Shown here piece by piece: positions 16,533 to 25,049 of a DNA stretch of 64,000 bases. The stretch lies in the NCBI GenBank assembly GCA_035526335.1, contig DATLCN010000017.1:1-64000 (forward strand), given 5' to 3'. The notes below the pieces were generated by a model, which saw only the letters and a list, made by a program, of their open reading frames with translations, searched no databases and had not been told where the DNA came from. The number at the start of each line of letters is the position of its first letter. Position 1 is the first letter of the stretch. Source of the stretch: GCA-2861595 sp035526335. Lineage in GTDB: Bacteria > Actinomycetota > Acidimicrobiia > Acidimicrobiales > GCA-2861595. The position numbers were made by a program, and so were the translations under genes.

Positions 16533-17969
16533 ATGCTTCGGAGAACCAAGATCGTGGCAACCATCGGTCCCGCATGTGACTCGGTCGACGGGCTCGTCTC
16601 CATGTTGGATGCCGGGGTGGACGTCGTGCGGCTCGGCTTCGCCCACGGCACCATCGAGCAGCACCTCCAGACCCTGGTCAAGGTGCGCACGGCGGCGGCG
16701 AGCTGCGGTCGCATCGTCGGCGTGCTGGCCGACCTCCCCGGGCCGAAGGTCAGGACCGGACCGTTCCCCGAGGGTCCAGGAGCGCTCCTGGCCGTCGGCC
16801 ATCGGGTAAATCTGGTGCCTGGCGAGGGCCGCAGCGGATCCGAGGTCGTGTCGGTGGACTACCCCAGCCTGTTGGAGGACCTCAGCCCGGGTGATCGCGT
16901 CGCTCTCGGCGACGGTGCGGTGGTGCTCGGAGTGGAGCAGGTGACCCCGGCCGGAGCCGTCGCCCTGGTCCACAACGGCGGATGGCTCAAGGGCCGCCCC
17001 GGTGTGCACCTGCCGGCGGAACGGATGCGGGTGTCCAGCCCCACCGCTGCGGACCTCGAGCTCCTGGCGTCGATCGCCGAGGCCGAGGTCGACATGGTCG
17101 CCATCTCCTTCGTACAGACGGCCTCCGACATCGAGCGGGCCCGCGCCGCCGCCGGCCCGGAGGGTCCCATGATCGTGGCCAAGATCGAGACACGGGCGGC
17201 CGTGGACAACCTCACCGAGATCATCGACGTCGCCGACGCGGTGATGATCGCCCGTGGTGACCTGGGGGTGGAGTGCCCCATCGAGGAGGTCCCCCACCTC
17301 CAGAAGCACATCATCCGCACCTGCGTGGCGTGGGGGCGCCCGGTCATCACCGCCACCCAGATGCTCGAGTCGATGGTGTCAGCGCCCACACCGACCCGTG
17401 CCGAGGCGTCCGACATCGCCAACGCCGTGTTCGATGGAGCCGACGCCCTGATGCTGTCAGCCGAGACCGCCGTGGGCCACGACCCCGTCGGCGCCGTCCG
17501 CACCATGGCCCGCATCGCCACGAGAGCCGAGAGGGAGGCGGACTACGTGCAGTGGGGAGGCCGCTTGGGCAAGCTCCAGCGGCTGGACCAGCTACCAGGC
17601 TCCCTGGCCATAAGCGCGGCCACCAGCATGGCGGCGTGGCAGCTGGCGCTGTCGGTCGAGGCTGCGGCGATTCTCTGTTGCACCCGCTCCGGCGCTACGG
17701 CTCGCGCGATCGCCCGCTTCCGCCCGACGGCACCGCTGGTGGGCCTGAGCCCCATTCCCGCCACCGCCCGCCAACTGACCCTGACCTGGGGACTTCTACC
17801 GGTGACGGTGCCGGAACAGGGTTCGACCGACGACATCGTCTGGTTCGCAGTCGAGCGTGCCGTCGGAATGGGACTCGTCAGCAAGGGTGAAACGGTGGTG
17901 GTTCTGGCAGGCAACCCGGCTGATCCGGACCCGGTGTCGGACGACGTGAGGATCGTGCGGATCCGCTGA
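16533..17969 (+). CDS. pyk: pyruvate kinase with altered K+-site residues
   Basis: 478 residues from ATG 16533. Phosphoenolpyruvate + ADP to pyruvate + ATP. Core motifs are intact: TKIVATIGPA, VAKIETRAAVDNL (catalytic Lys), MIARGDLGVE (metal site), TATQMLESM, DGADALMLSAETAVG. Two features differ from classical enzymes. The usual RLNFSHG is RLGFAHG (residues 33-39), losing the Asn and Ser that ligate K+. The DTKGPE segment is DLPGPK (67-72), with Lys where K+-dependent enzymes have Glu. Lys at that position is known to mark K+-independent pyruvate kinases. The C-terminal domain is complete but somewhat divergent. Probably a second paralogue. Confidence 0.9.
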   Translation: MLRRTKIVATIGPACDSVDGLVSMLDAGVDVVRLGFAHGTIEQHLQTLVKVRTAAASCGRIVGVLADLPGPKVRTGPFPEGPGALLAVGHRVNLVPGEGRSGSEVVSVDYPSLLEDLSPGDRVALGDGAVVLGVEQVTPAGAVALVHNGGWLKGRPGVHLPAERMRVSSPTAADLELLASIAEAEVDMVAISFVQTASDIERARAAAGPEGPMIVAKIETRAAVDNLTEIIDVADAVMIARGDLGVECPIEEVPHLQKHIIRTCVAWGRPVITATQMLESMVSAPTPTRAEASDIANAVFDGADALMLSAETAVGHDPVGAVRTMARIATRAEREADYVQWGGRLGKLQRLDQLPGSLAISAATSMAAWQLALSVEAAAILCCTRSGATARAIARFRPTAPLVGLSPIPATARQLTLTWGLLPVTVPEQGSTDDIVWFAVERAVGMGLVSKGETVVVLAGNPADPDPVSDDVRIVRIR

Positions 17970-17982
17970 GGGGCGGAGGAGC

Positions 17983-18234
17983 TCAGATGGAGGGGGCTCT
18001 GGCGGGGCTGGCCCGCATCCACCAGGCAGTGGCCACGGCCAGCCAGGCTCCATTGACCACCACTCCCCCGGCCCGGCCCTTGACCGCCCAGCCAGCCGCT
18101 ATGGCGGCCACGGCCGCCTGATGGGCGACGAACCAGCCGACCCGCCGCTCCCGAACCACGGGAGCGATGCGGGTGAGGACCACGATCGAGGTCGGATAGC
18201 CGACACCGAACAGGGCCGTACTCAACACCGACAA
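17983..18234 (-). CDS. small membrane protein (83 aa)
   Basis: From ATG 18234. Likely three short membrane segments: VLSTALFGVGYPTSIVVLTRIAP, GWFVAHQAAVAAIAAGWAV and VVVNGAWLAVATAWWM. No family is recognised. It lies convergent with, and 13 bases from, the pyruvate kinase gene. Confidence 0.6.
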   Translation of the reverse strand: MSVLSTALFGVGYPTSIVVLTRIAPVVRERRVGWFVAHQAAVAAIAAGWAVKGRAGGVVVNGAWLAVATAWWMRASPARAPSI

Positions 18235-18288
18235 TCTCCAGCACCGCCTTCCTGTTCCATCAGGTCGTGGGGTCGGCGGGCGACGGTA

Positions 18289-18621
18289 CTAGAGATCGTC
18301 GATCGGCAGTACGCGGTCCAGGCCCGTGATCTCGAAGACCTTCCTCGTCGACGGGCTAGGCCGGCGCAGCGAGAGAACTCCGCCTCGCTTGCGCAGGTGG
18401 CGGTACGCCGTCATCAGCACCGACAGCCCGCTCGAGTCGATGAAGGTCATGTCAGCCAGGTCGAGAACGACCGTGAGATTTCCCTGATCGGTCAGCAGGT
18501 CACCCAGGCGCTCCTCGAGGGTGGCCGCCGTTGCGCAGTCCAGGTCGCCGGCGACCCCCACCACGACGGCCCCGTCGTCGCGAGCGAACGTGAGAGCGAA
18601 ATCAACTGTGAATCCGGACAT
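18289..18621 (-). CDS. STAS-domain anti-sigma factor antagonist
   Basis: 110 residues from ATG 18621. The frame is open further upstream to ATG 18717, where a GGAGGT sits near 18660, so a 32-residue extension cannot be excluded. The fold is SpoIIAA/RsbV-like: GDLDCATAATLEERL, VVLDLADMTFIDSSGLSVLM with the phosphorylatable Ser in DSSGL, and LRRPSPSTRKVFEITGLDRVLPI at the end. It would release a sigma factor by binding an anti-sigma kinase when dephosphorylated. No partner kinase or sigma gene is in the window. Confidence 0.88.
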   Translation of the reverse strand: MSGFTVDFALTFARDDGAVVVGVAGDLDCATAATLEERLGDLLTDQGNLTVVLDLADMTFIDSSGLSVLMTAYRHLRKRGGVLSLRRPSPSTRKVFEITGLDRVLPIDDL

Positions 18622-18824
18622 GGGGACCGGACGAATCGGGCGTTCCTGCAATGAGATGTTCCGACCTCCGGGAAGACCGCCTACGACTGTTCCTTCTTCA
18701 CAAGGCTGGCTGCTCAACCGGGCATTCGGTGCTCAATGCGGCGTCCCCAGTGTACCAGGCGGAGGAGGGTGGGCAAAGGCGTCTTTGCGCACTTAGTGCA
18801 GCCCGGTGGAGCAAGAAGCCGAGA

Positions 18825-19676
18825 TCATCGCCGGGAGGACCTGAGCAGGATCCGTCCGGAGTCGCAGCGAACCTCGAAGGCCGGCTGAGGTGCTGTCGCC
18901 GGCCCCCTCGACACCGCTCCATCGCCAAGGCGGAAGGTGCTCTGGTGCCAGGGGCAGGTGACGCACTGGCCGTCGACCGTGCCTTCGTGGAGAGGGCCCC
19001 CGGCATGGCTGCAGCGATCGGCGATGGCGGTGATGCGGCCCCCGGATCGCACAAGCAGTATGTCGGTTCCGCCGGCCTGGACGACCACCGGCCGACCCTC
19101 GACCAGCGCCGACTCCTCAAGGACGTCTGCCCATTCCCCGATGTCCTCTTCCCAGGCGTTGCGGTTGACGTTCACGCCCTGGCTGTAGGAGAGGTGGCCC
19201 CCGAGGAAGCCGCCCACGGTGGCCACGCCGGCGCCGGCGAACGACAGCGCCAGGCCGCGGGACCGGAAGCCCCGCCGGCGGGCCAGGTACGACATGGCGT
19301 AGCAACCGACCGCCACCAGGTTGGCGCCGGCATGGCCCAGGCCCACCCGGCGCTCGGCCCCGAGGCAGTCCGACCAATCCGAGAAACCGGCGGCTGCCGT
19401 GGGTACAGCGGTGAGTACCCCGAACCCGATCAACTGGTCCGCAGCGGGCCAGGAGCGTTTCCCTCCCACGAGGTCGAGCACGAACGCGCTCGTCCACGAG
19501 CCGATCGGGATGTCGGTGAGGAGCGGGTGGAGGGGATGGCCGAGCCAGGTCCCGCTCAACAGGCTCTTCACCGGCGCGGTGGACACCACCTTGGCCACGG
19601 TCCTGCTGAGGGGGCGGGCCACGGGATCGAGCCAGTCGGCCTGCTCGAGACGGGCGGTGAGGTCGTGGAGGTTCAT
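18825..19676 (-). CDS. DUF2231 membrane domain fused to a Rieske [2Fe-2S] domain
   Basis: 283 residues from ATG 19676. Residues ~40-175 form a four-helix membrane domain of the DUF2231 type (GHPLHPLLTDIPIGSWTSAFVLDLVGG...AAGFSDWSD). Residues ~185-280 are a Rieske domain with ligand boxes CSHAGGPL and CPWHQSTF. DUF2231-Rieske fusions are frequent in actinobacteria and are presumed redox proteins; substrate or partner is not known. The Rieske domain follows the last helix with no signal peptide, so its side of the membrane is set by the helix count. It lies downstream of the PAQR and ABC-F genes, same strand. Confidence 0.9.
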   Translation of the reverse strand: MNLHDLTARLEQADWLDPVARPLSRTVAKVVSTAPVKSLLSGTWLGHPLHPLLTDIPIGSWTSAFVLDLVGGKRSWPAADQLIGFGVLTAVPTAAAGFSDWSDCLGAERRVGLGHAGANLVAVGCYAMSYLARRRGFRSRGLALSFAGAGVATVGGFLGGHLSYSQGVNVNRNAWEEDIGEWADVLEESALVEGRPVVVQAGGTDILLVRSGGRITAIADRCSHAGGPLHEGTVDGQCVTCPWHQSTFRLGDGAVSRGPATAPQPAFEVRCDSGRILLRSSRR

Positions 19677-19686
19677 GGGGGCCTTC

Positions 19687-20346
19687 CTACCCCGTGCGGA
19701 CCACGGAGAAGATCGTGACGTAGTGACACACGGCGGCGGCGGCGACCATCACGTGCCAGACCTCGTGGTACCCGAAGACCCGCGGGAAAGGGTCGGGGCG
19801 ACGGGTCCCGAGAATGATGGCGCCGGCGGTGTACAGCACACCGCCGACGACGATGAGGAGCATCTGAACCGCACTGAGCCGGTGCAGGAGCTGCGGCAGG
19901 GCGCCCACCATCACCCAGCCCAGCGCGATGTAACAGGCCAGTCCGAACACCGACCGCTCGGCGATACCCGTCGAGGCGAGGATCACGCCCACCACCGCTC
20001 CCATCCAGGCCACGGTCAGGATGACGTTGGCCGTGTCACCGCGGAGAACCAGCAGGCAGAGCGGGGTGTAGGAACCGGCGATCATCACGAAGATGGTGGC
20101 GTGGTCCATGCGCCGCATGCGCCGCCGGGCCGCGGGCGACCAACGCAGCCGGTGATAGGTGGCGCTTACACCGAAGAGGGCGCACAGCCCCGTCGCATAG
20201 ACAACCGCACCGGCGCGGGCACGGGGACTGCCGGCGCTGGTCACGACCGCTACCGCAGCCGGCAACGACAGGAAGAAGAAGACCAGGTGCACCCATCCCC
20301 GCAGCAGCGGGGGCAGCGGGTGGTCGGTGTGGGGAGAGGCGCTCAA
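19687..20346 (-). CDS. hemolysin III / PAQR-family membrane protein
   Basis: 219 residues, seven membrane helices. Family residues are seen: SATYHRL, DHATIFVMIAGSYTPL (the conserved Asp and SxxxH-type metal site) and HEVWHVMVAAAAVCHY near the C-terminus (H-x3-H). Bacterial members are probable zinc-dependent hydrolases of the CREST superfamily; their substrate is unclear. GTG start at 20346, overlapping the ABC-F stop by 4 bases, so it is translationally coupled. Confidence 0.92.
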   Translation of the reverse strand: MSASPHTDHPLPPLLRGWVHLVFFFLSLPAAVAVVTSAGSPRARAGAVVYATGLCALFGVSATYHRLRWSPAARRRMRRMDHATIFVMIAGSYTPLCLLVLRGDTANVILTVAWMGAVVGVILASTGIAERSVFGLACYIALGWVMVGALPQLLHRLSAVQMLLIVVGGVLYTAGAIILGTRRPDPFPRVFGYHEVWHVMVAAAAVCHYVTIFSVVRTG

Positions 20347-22022
20347 CCCCGCCGGGCGGCACCGGGAGCGGTGGCGGTGGCCGCGGGAGTTGGCGGACCG
20401 GTTTCGGGCACCAGTTGCAGCATGCGCTCGTCGAAGGGCATCAGCTTGCCCGAGGGCATGACGATGGCGTGCTTCGGCGCCAGCTGGGCCACGAAGTCCA
20501 GATCGTGGCTCACCAGCACCACGGTGCCCTTGTAGTGCTGGAGAGCGCCTAGAACCGCCTCGCGGGAGGCGGAGTCGAGGTTGTTGGTCGGCTCGTCCAG
20601 CAGGAGGCAGTTGGCCCTGCCGCCGACGAGGCGGGCCAGCGAGAGCTTCGTCTTCTCGCCGCCGGAGAGGGTCGCCGCTTCCTGCTCGGCCACGTCGCCG
20701 GTGAGACCGAAGTGGGCCAGGATCGACCGGAGGTCGGCCACGGTGGACTGCGCGGCCGCCGCTTCCAGCATCAGTTCGAGCACGCCCTTGCCGGGCGGGA
20801 TGTCCTCGTGCTCCTGGGCATAGAAACCGACGGTGACATTGGCGCCGACGGCGACGTGGCCCGAGTCGGGTTCGTGCAGGCCGGCGATGCAGCGCAGAAG
20901 CGTGGTCTTGCCGGCGCCGTTCGGCCCGACCACGAGGAAGACCTCGCCCCGCCCGACGCCGAACGTCACGTCCTCGAGTACCGGCTCGCCACCGAAGCCT
21001 TTGCCGACGCCCTCCACGGTGAGAACCACGTCGCCCGCCCGCACCGGATCGGGGAACCTGACCTTGAGCGGGCGGCGCCGCACGGCGGGCATCCGCAGAG
21101 CCTGACCATCGGTGATGCGCCCGATGCGCTGCTCCAGCGCCTTGCGCCGGCGGGCCGAGGTGGCGTTGCCCTGCCGGAACTTGTCGGCCGTCTGCTGGAG
21201 GCGCACGACCTCCTTCTGGGCGTTGGCCGTCTCCCGCTCCCTGGCCGTCTCCCGCTGGGCCCGCTTCTTCTGGAACTCCGAGTAGGTGCCCCGGTAGACC
21301 TCGATCTGGGCATTCTCCAGCGCCAGGACGCGGTCGATGGACTCGTTCATCAGCTCGATGTCGTGGCTCACCACCAAGACGGCGCTGGGCGACGTGCGCA
21401 GGAAATCCATGACGAAGGCCTTGGCCTCGGCGTCGAGATGGTTGGTCGGCTCGTCAAGGATGAGCAGGTCCCCGCCGGCGAGGAGAAGCCGCGCCAGCTC
21501 GAGGCGCCGGCGCTTTCCGCCCGAGAGCGCCCCCACCTCGACCAGCAGCGCCTCCTCGTCGAGCCCCAGCCCCTGGGCGATGCGCTCCGCGCTGGATTCC
21601 AGCTCGTAGCCGCCACTGAGGCGGAAATGCTCCTCCAGCTCACCCCACTGCGCCACGGACGAGTCGAGGGCCTCGTCATCCCTGGCCGCCGTGGCCTCCT
21701 GCATCTTCACCTGGGCCGCCCCCAGCTTCTTGCTCACTCCGACCAGCGGGCTGGCGGCGAGGAGGTGGTCGTAGGCGAGAACGTGCTCTACCGCGGCCGA
21801 CGCCATGGTGTCCTGCGCCAGCCACCCGTACCGGGTGGGGAGGCGGATGGTGCCGCCGGCGGCGGGGATCTGGCCGGCGATCGTGCGCAGAAGCGAGGTC
21901 TTGCCGGCACCGTTGGCGCCGACGAGGGCCACCTTCTGGCCCACGCCCACGTGGAAGGTGGCGCCGTGGAGAAGCGTCCTGCCTGCTATCTCGACTTCCA
22001 GATGTGCGACGTGCAGAGCCAT
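20343..22022 (-). CDS. ABC-F family ATPase (ribosome-associated)
   Basis: 559 residues from ATG 22022. Two ABC domains with no membrane span: Walker A GANGAGKTSLL (~35) and GPNGAGKTTLL (~365), signatures LSGGKRRRLELARLL and LSGGEKTKLSLARLV, Walker B LLILDEPTNHLD and LLLDEPTNNLD. Between them is the charged linker (KKRAQRETARERETANAQKEVVRLQQ) that in ABC-F proteins probes the ribosomal P-site region. Likely a translation factor of the Uup/EttA group or a resistance ABC-F; the linker is not long enough to say which. Confidence 0.92.
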   Translation of the reverse strand: MALHVAHLEVEIAGRTLLHGATFHVGVGQKVALVGANGAGKTSLLRTIAGQIPAAGGTIRLPTRYGWLAQDTMASAAVEHVLAYDHLLAASPLVGVSKKLGAAQVKMQEATAARDDEALDSSVAQWGELEEHFRLSGGYELESSAERIAQGLGLDEEALLVEVGALSGGKRRRLELARLLLAGGDLLILDEPTNHLDAEAKAFVMDFLRTSPSAVLVVSHDIELMNESIDRVLALENAQIEVYRGTYSEFQKKRAQRETARERETANAQKEVVRLQQTADKFRQGNATSARRRKALEQRIGRITDGQALRMPAVRRRPLKVRFPDPVRAGDVVLTVEGVGKGFGGEPVLEDVTFGVGRGEVFLVVGPNGAGKTTLLRCIAGLHEPDSGHVAVGANVTVGFYAQEHEDIPPGKGVLELMLEAAAAQSTVADLRSILAHFGLTGDVAEQEAATLSGGEKTKLSLARLVGGRANCLLLDEPTNNLDSASREAVLGALQHYKGTVVLVSHDLDFVAQLAPKHAIVMPSGKLMPFDERMLQLVPETGPPTPAATATAPGAARRG

Positions 22023-22109
22023 GGACCAGCCTGAGGAGAGGGGGCGTGCCGGGCTGCACCACCTGGATGGGGTGCGCCTCGGTGCCGGAGGTATCCGTTA
22101 GCTTACGGT

Positions 22110-22263
22110 ATGAGCACGCGGTTTCGAGCAGCACTGCTGGCCGGCGTACTGGCTTTCTCCGCCGGCGCCTGTGGCGACAGCGACGATCCCACCACCGCCG
22201 GTTCCTCACATCAAGCCGGGTGAGACGCTGGTGTTCGTGGTCGACCTGTGCAGCGTCGGCTGA
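22110..22263 (+). pseudogene. remnant of an FKBP-type peptidyl-prolyl isomerase lipoprotein (internal deletion)
   Basis: ATG 22110 opens a clear lipoprotein signal (MSTRFRAALLAGVLAFSAGACGDSDD, lipobox Cys 21) but stops after 37 codons at 22221-22223. In the +1 frame, the adjacent bases up to the stop at 22261 read PPVPHIKPGETLVFVVDLCSVG. This strongly resembles the final strand of FKBP domains (...TLVFVVDLLSV). The whole central isomerase domain (about 100 residues) is missing. I read it as an FKBP lipoprotein gene reduced to its two ends by a frame-breaking internal deletion. The alternative is a tiny functional lipopeptide. Confidence 0.65.
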
Positions 22264-22275
22264 GGCACCGGAGCC

Positions 22276-23760
22276 TCAGCCGCTCCCGCGCATCCGCCGG
22301 ACATCCACGAGCTGCTGGTGCAGCCACTTGCCGATGTCGTTCTCGCGGATGACCGCACCGCACGCCTCCCTGCACCGCCTCCGCTCCTCCGCCTCCATGG
22401 TGAGGGCGGTCCAGAGAGCCTCGGCCTGCTGGTGGATGTCGAAGGGGTGCAGCGTCACGGCGAAGGCTCCCAGCTCCTCGTGGGCACCGGTGTTCTCAGA
22501 AAGCGCCAGCACGCCGTCCCGCTCGTTGACCAGGATGGCCTCCTTGGCCACCAGGTTCATGCCGTCGAAGATGGCGTTCACCACCAGCACGTCGAACAAC
22601 TTGTAGGCGGCGACGGCCTGGTTCATGTTGTCCTGCAGGCGTAGGTCGATCGGCTGCCAGTCCGATGTCCCGTGCTTGAGGTTGACATCTGCCACCACCC
22701 GGCGGATCTGCTCGAGGTAGTCGGCGTACTCGGCCACGTCTGCCCGGCTGGGCTGGAGGAGGGCGAGGAACGTGACCCGCTCGCTCAGCTCGGGGTGGTC
22801 GTCGAGGAGCGAGTCGAAGGCCCGGAAGCCACGCACGATGTTCTTGCTCAGATCGGCCCGGTCCACCCGCAGGATGAGGTGGTCCCGCCGTCGGGCCAGC
22901 AGCTTGGTCTCCTCCTCGTGAACCGCCTTTGAGGCGGCGAGCAGTTCGAACTGGTCCGGATCGATGGAGATGGGGTACCAGCGGGCGGCCACGGTGCGCC
23001 CGTCGAACTCCACGTTCAGCTCGTCGAGGTCCACACGAAGACCGAGGAGCTCCTGGCAGCCGAGGAGGAAGTTGCGGGCGTAGCGCTCCGTGTGAAAGGC
23101 GACCACATCGTTGCCGAGCAGCCCGGTGAAGACGGCTTCGCGCATGCTCGGGGGCAGGATCCGCCACGAGTCCGGCTGTGGCCACGGGATGTGCACGAAG
23201 TGCTGGAGGAACACCTCCGGGCAGCGTCGCCTGACCAGATCCGGCACCAGGTAGAAGTGGTAGTCCTGCACCATCACGGTGGCCCGCCCGCCGCGGGCCT
23301 CGACCTCCTCGGCCACCGCGTCCGCGAAGCAGGCGTTGACCGGGACGTAGCCGTTCTCGAAGGCGTCCGTCTCCCGAGGGGTGATGTCGGGAGCGGCGCT
23401 GAGGCCCCACAGGTAGTGCTGGATGAACCACAGCAGCGGGTTGGAGATGATGGCGTAGAACTTGTGCCGGTGGACGGGATCGGTCTCCACCATGCGGACC
23501 CGCAGGCCCGATCCCTGGCCTTCTATCCCGAAGGACTTGCCTCCGTGCTCACGGGCGACCACGGCGTCCTCGTCGGTGAGCGCGCCGCAGACCCAGACGG
23601 CGTCGTCGAGGCGGCCGGCGAGACCGGCCAGAGCGGTGACCAGGCCGCCGCCGCCCCGGTCGGCGACCCGCTCCCCCTGCCGGCGGTCGTACTGCACAGG
23701 ACCCCGGTTGGACACGAGGATGACAGGATCGTTCGTCCCCACCTCCTCAGCGTTCGCCAC
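22276..23760 (-). CDS. otsA: trehalose-6-phosphate synthase-like glycosyltransferase (GT20)
   Basis: 494 residues from ATG 23760. GT20 signatures: LVSNRGPVQYDRR with RGGGGLVTALAGL (donor loop), VMVQDYHFYLVPDLVR, FVHIPWPQPDSWRILP, and DGMNLVAKEA...LALSENTGAHEEL for nucleotide-sugar binding. It would make trehalose-6-phosphate from UDP- or GDP-glucose and glucose-6-phosphate. No trehalose-phosphatase is adjacent. The acceptor could differ in this divergent subfamily (for example glucosylglycerol-phosphate synthases share the fold). Trehalose accumulation would fit desiccation or cold tolerance. Confidence 0.88.
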   Translation of the reverse strand: MANAEEVGTNDPVILVSNRGPVQYDRRQGERVADRGGGGLVTALAGLAGRLDDAVWVCGALTDEDAVVAREHGGKSFGIEGQGSGLRVRMVETDPVHRHKFYAIISNPLLWFIQHYLWGLSAAPDITPRETDAFENGYVPVNACFADAVAEEVEARGGRATVMVQDYHFYLVPDLVRRRCPEVFLQHFVHIPWPQPDSWRILPPSMREAVFTGLLGNDVVAFHTERYARNFLLGCQELLGLRVDLDELNVEFDGRTVAARWYPISIDPDQFELLAASKAVHEEETKLLARRRDHLILRVDRADLSKNIVRGFRAFDSLLDDHPELSERVTFLALLQPSRADVAEYADYLEQIRRVVADVNLKHGTSDWQPIDLRLQDNMNQAVAAYKLFDVLVVNAIFDGMNLVAKEAILVNERDGVLALSENTGAHEELGAFAVTLHPFDIHQQAEALWTALTMEAEERRRCREACGAVIRENDIGKWLHQQLVDVRRMRGSG

Positions 23761-23806
23761 AGCGGCAACCTACGGGTTCCGCCAGGGAGTCCAGGCCGCC
23801 GTCGTC

Positions 23807-24331
23807 TCAGCGGCGCCGGCCCGGCAGCAGGCGGATGACATCGGCGGCCATCCCGCTCAGGTTGTGGGCGGCGATACGCGGGATCGAGTAGCGGCAACGT
23901 CCGTCCGGCTGGTTGGTGGACAGCGGCGAGTACCTGTCGATGTGGGCCGACACCCGGTTCCCGTCCCCGATGCTGATGTGCAGGCTGTTGGCCGGCGCCA
24001 CCTCCCGAAGCGAAAGCTGACCGAGGTGGAATATGGCGCCGAGGCGGGTGTCGCGACGGAAACGGCCGGTCTGCTCCAGGTCACGCACCAGTGCGTCGGG
24101 ATCGTCGACGGTGAACCGGGTGTTGCGGCTGCTCGGCGCGGAGGCCGCCAGCTGGCGGATGTGGGTCGCGAGCCCCAGCGCCTCGAGCCGGTCGCAGACC
24201 GCTCGTGGGCTGCTGGGCCCGGCCGGCTCGGGCAGGGCGTCCGGGGCGTCCAGAGGCGACGGTGGTTCCGGAGGAAGCGGGGGAGGTGGAGGATCCGGGG
24301 GAGGAGCGGGGCCATGGGTCAGCTCGTTCAT
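23807..24331 (-). CDS. hypothetical protein with proline-rich N-terminus
   Basis: 174 residues from ATG 24331; an in-frame GTG/ATG ten codons upstream is possible. A Pro-rich stretch (PPPDPPPPPLPPEPPSPLD, ~10-30) precedes a ~140-residue globular part (RAVCDRLEALGLATHIRQLAAS...TRFTVDDPDALVRDLEQTGRFRRDTRLGAIFHLGQLSLREV...NSLHISIGDGNRVSAHIDRYSPL). No family is recognised. No signal peptide is seen. It lies downstream of its own short intergenic region and upstream of the GT20 gene on the same strand. Confidence 0.7.
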   Translation of the reverse strand: MNELTHGPAPPPDPPPPPLPPEPPSPLDAPDALPEPAGPSSPRAVCDRLEALGLATHIRQLAASAPSSRNTRFTVDDPDALVRDLEQTGRFRRDTRLGAIFHLGQLSLREVAPANSLHISIGDGNRVSAHIDRYSPLSTNQPDGRCRYSIPRIAAHNLSGMAADVIRLLPGRRR

Positions 24332-24600
24332 ACCGCCCACGGTAGAAACCGATGGTGACAACCGCGTTGTGCACAGAAGGCGGTCGCGTGAACGCTCACT
24401 GAAGGAATCAGCTCAGCGAAACGGGAGCCGTCGTCACAACTGCGCCGTGTCCGGCGGCCGGCTTCGGTGACGCCTTTCGGCCTACCCGGTCCCGCACGCC
24501 CTGACCCCGCAGACCTGCGGCTCCACCCGTCTGCGGGCCCCATCGCGGAAAGGCGGCCATGGGCGCTCTATCATCGTGATCGGACTTCTGGAGGTGGCAG

Positions 24601-24978
24601 GTGGGCCCGATCAGGGTTCTTTTGGTGGACGACGAGGTCGAGTTCCGTGCCGTGATGCGGTCATCGCTGGAGGGCGACGACCGTTTCGAGGTTGTGGACG
24701 AGGCGGCCGACGGGCATCAGGCGATCGCCCTCGCCACGCTGCACCAGCCCGACGTCGTCCTGCTCGACCTGATGATGCCGGAGCTCGACGGCCTGGCAGC
24801 AGCAACCAGCATCCGGGAGGAGGCGCCGAACTCCCTCATCGCGATGCTGTCGTCCCGCGAAGCCTGGGCCGCCAGGCGCGCCGCCGTCTCCGCCGGCGCC
24901 GATGTCTTCATCGAGAAGCACGACATCGCCGCAGTGGCCGACCAACTGGTCGATCTCGTCAACGCAAACCGCGGGTGA
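24601..24978 (+). CDS. stand-alone response-regulator receiver domain
   Basis: 125 residues from GTG 24601, preceded by GGAGGTGGCAG. CheY-like: acidic pair in LVDDEVEF, phospho-acceptor in VVLLDLMMPELDG (D57 region), switch Ser in AMLSSREAW, and the conserved Lys in VFIEKHDI. There is no output domain. No histidine kinase is in the window. It could be a phosphate relay partner, for example for the cyclic-di-GMP protein at 13416-16430, whose own receiver is similar in style. Confidence 0.92.
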   Translation: MGPIRVLLVDDEVEFRAVMRSSLEGDDRFEVVDEAADGHQAIALATLHQPDVVLLDLMMPELDGLAAATSIREEAPNSLIAMLSSREAWAARRAAVSAGADVFIEKHDIAAVADQLVDLVNANRG

Positions 24979-25049
24979 CGCCGGCGACCGCCGCCACGGG
25001 GGGGGCGGAAACCGCCTGCTATGCACTCCGAACGCCGAGGGTGGACGGC

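Noticed and set aside
20712..22034. Long open frame antisense to the ABC-F gene
   Set aside because: Mirror of a gene with all ABC motifs intact; no independent start signal.
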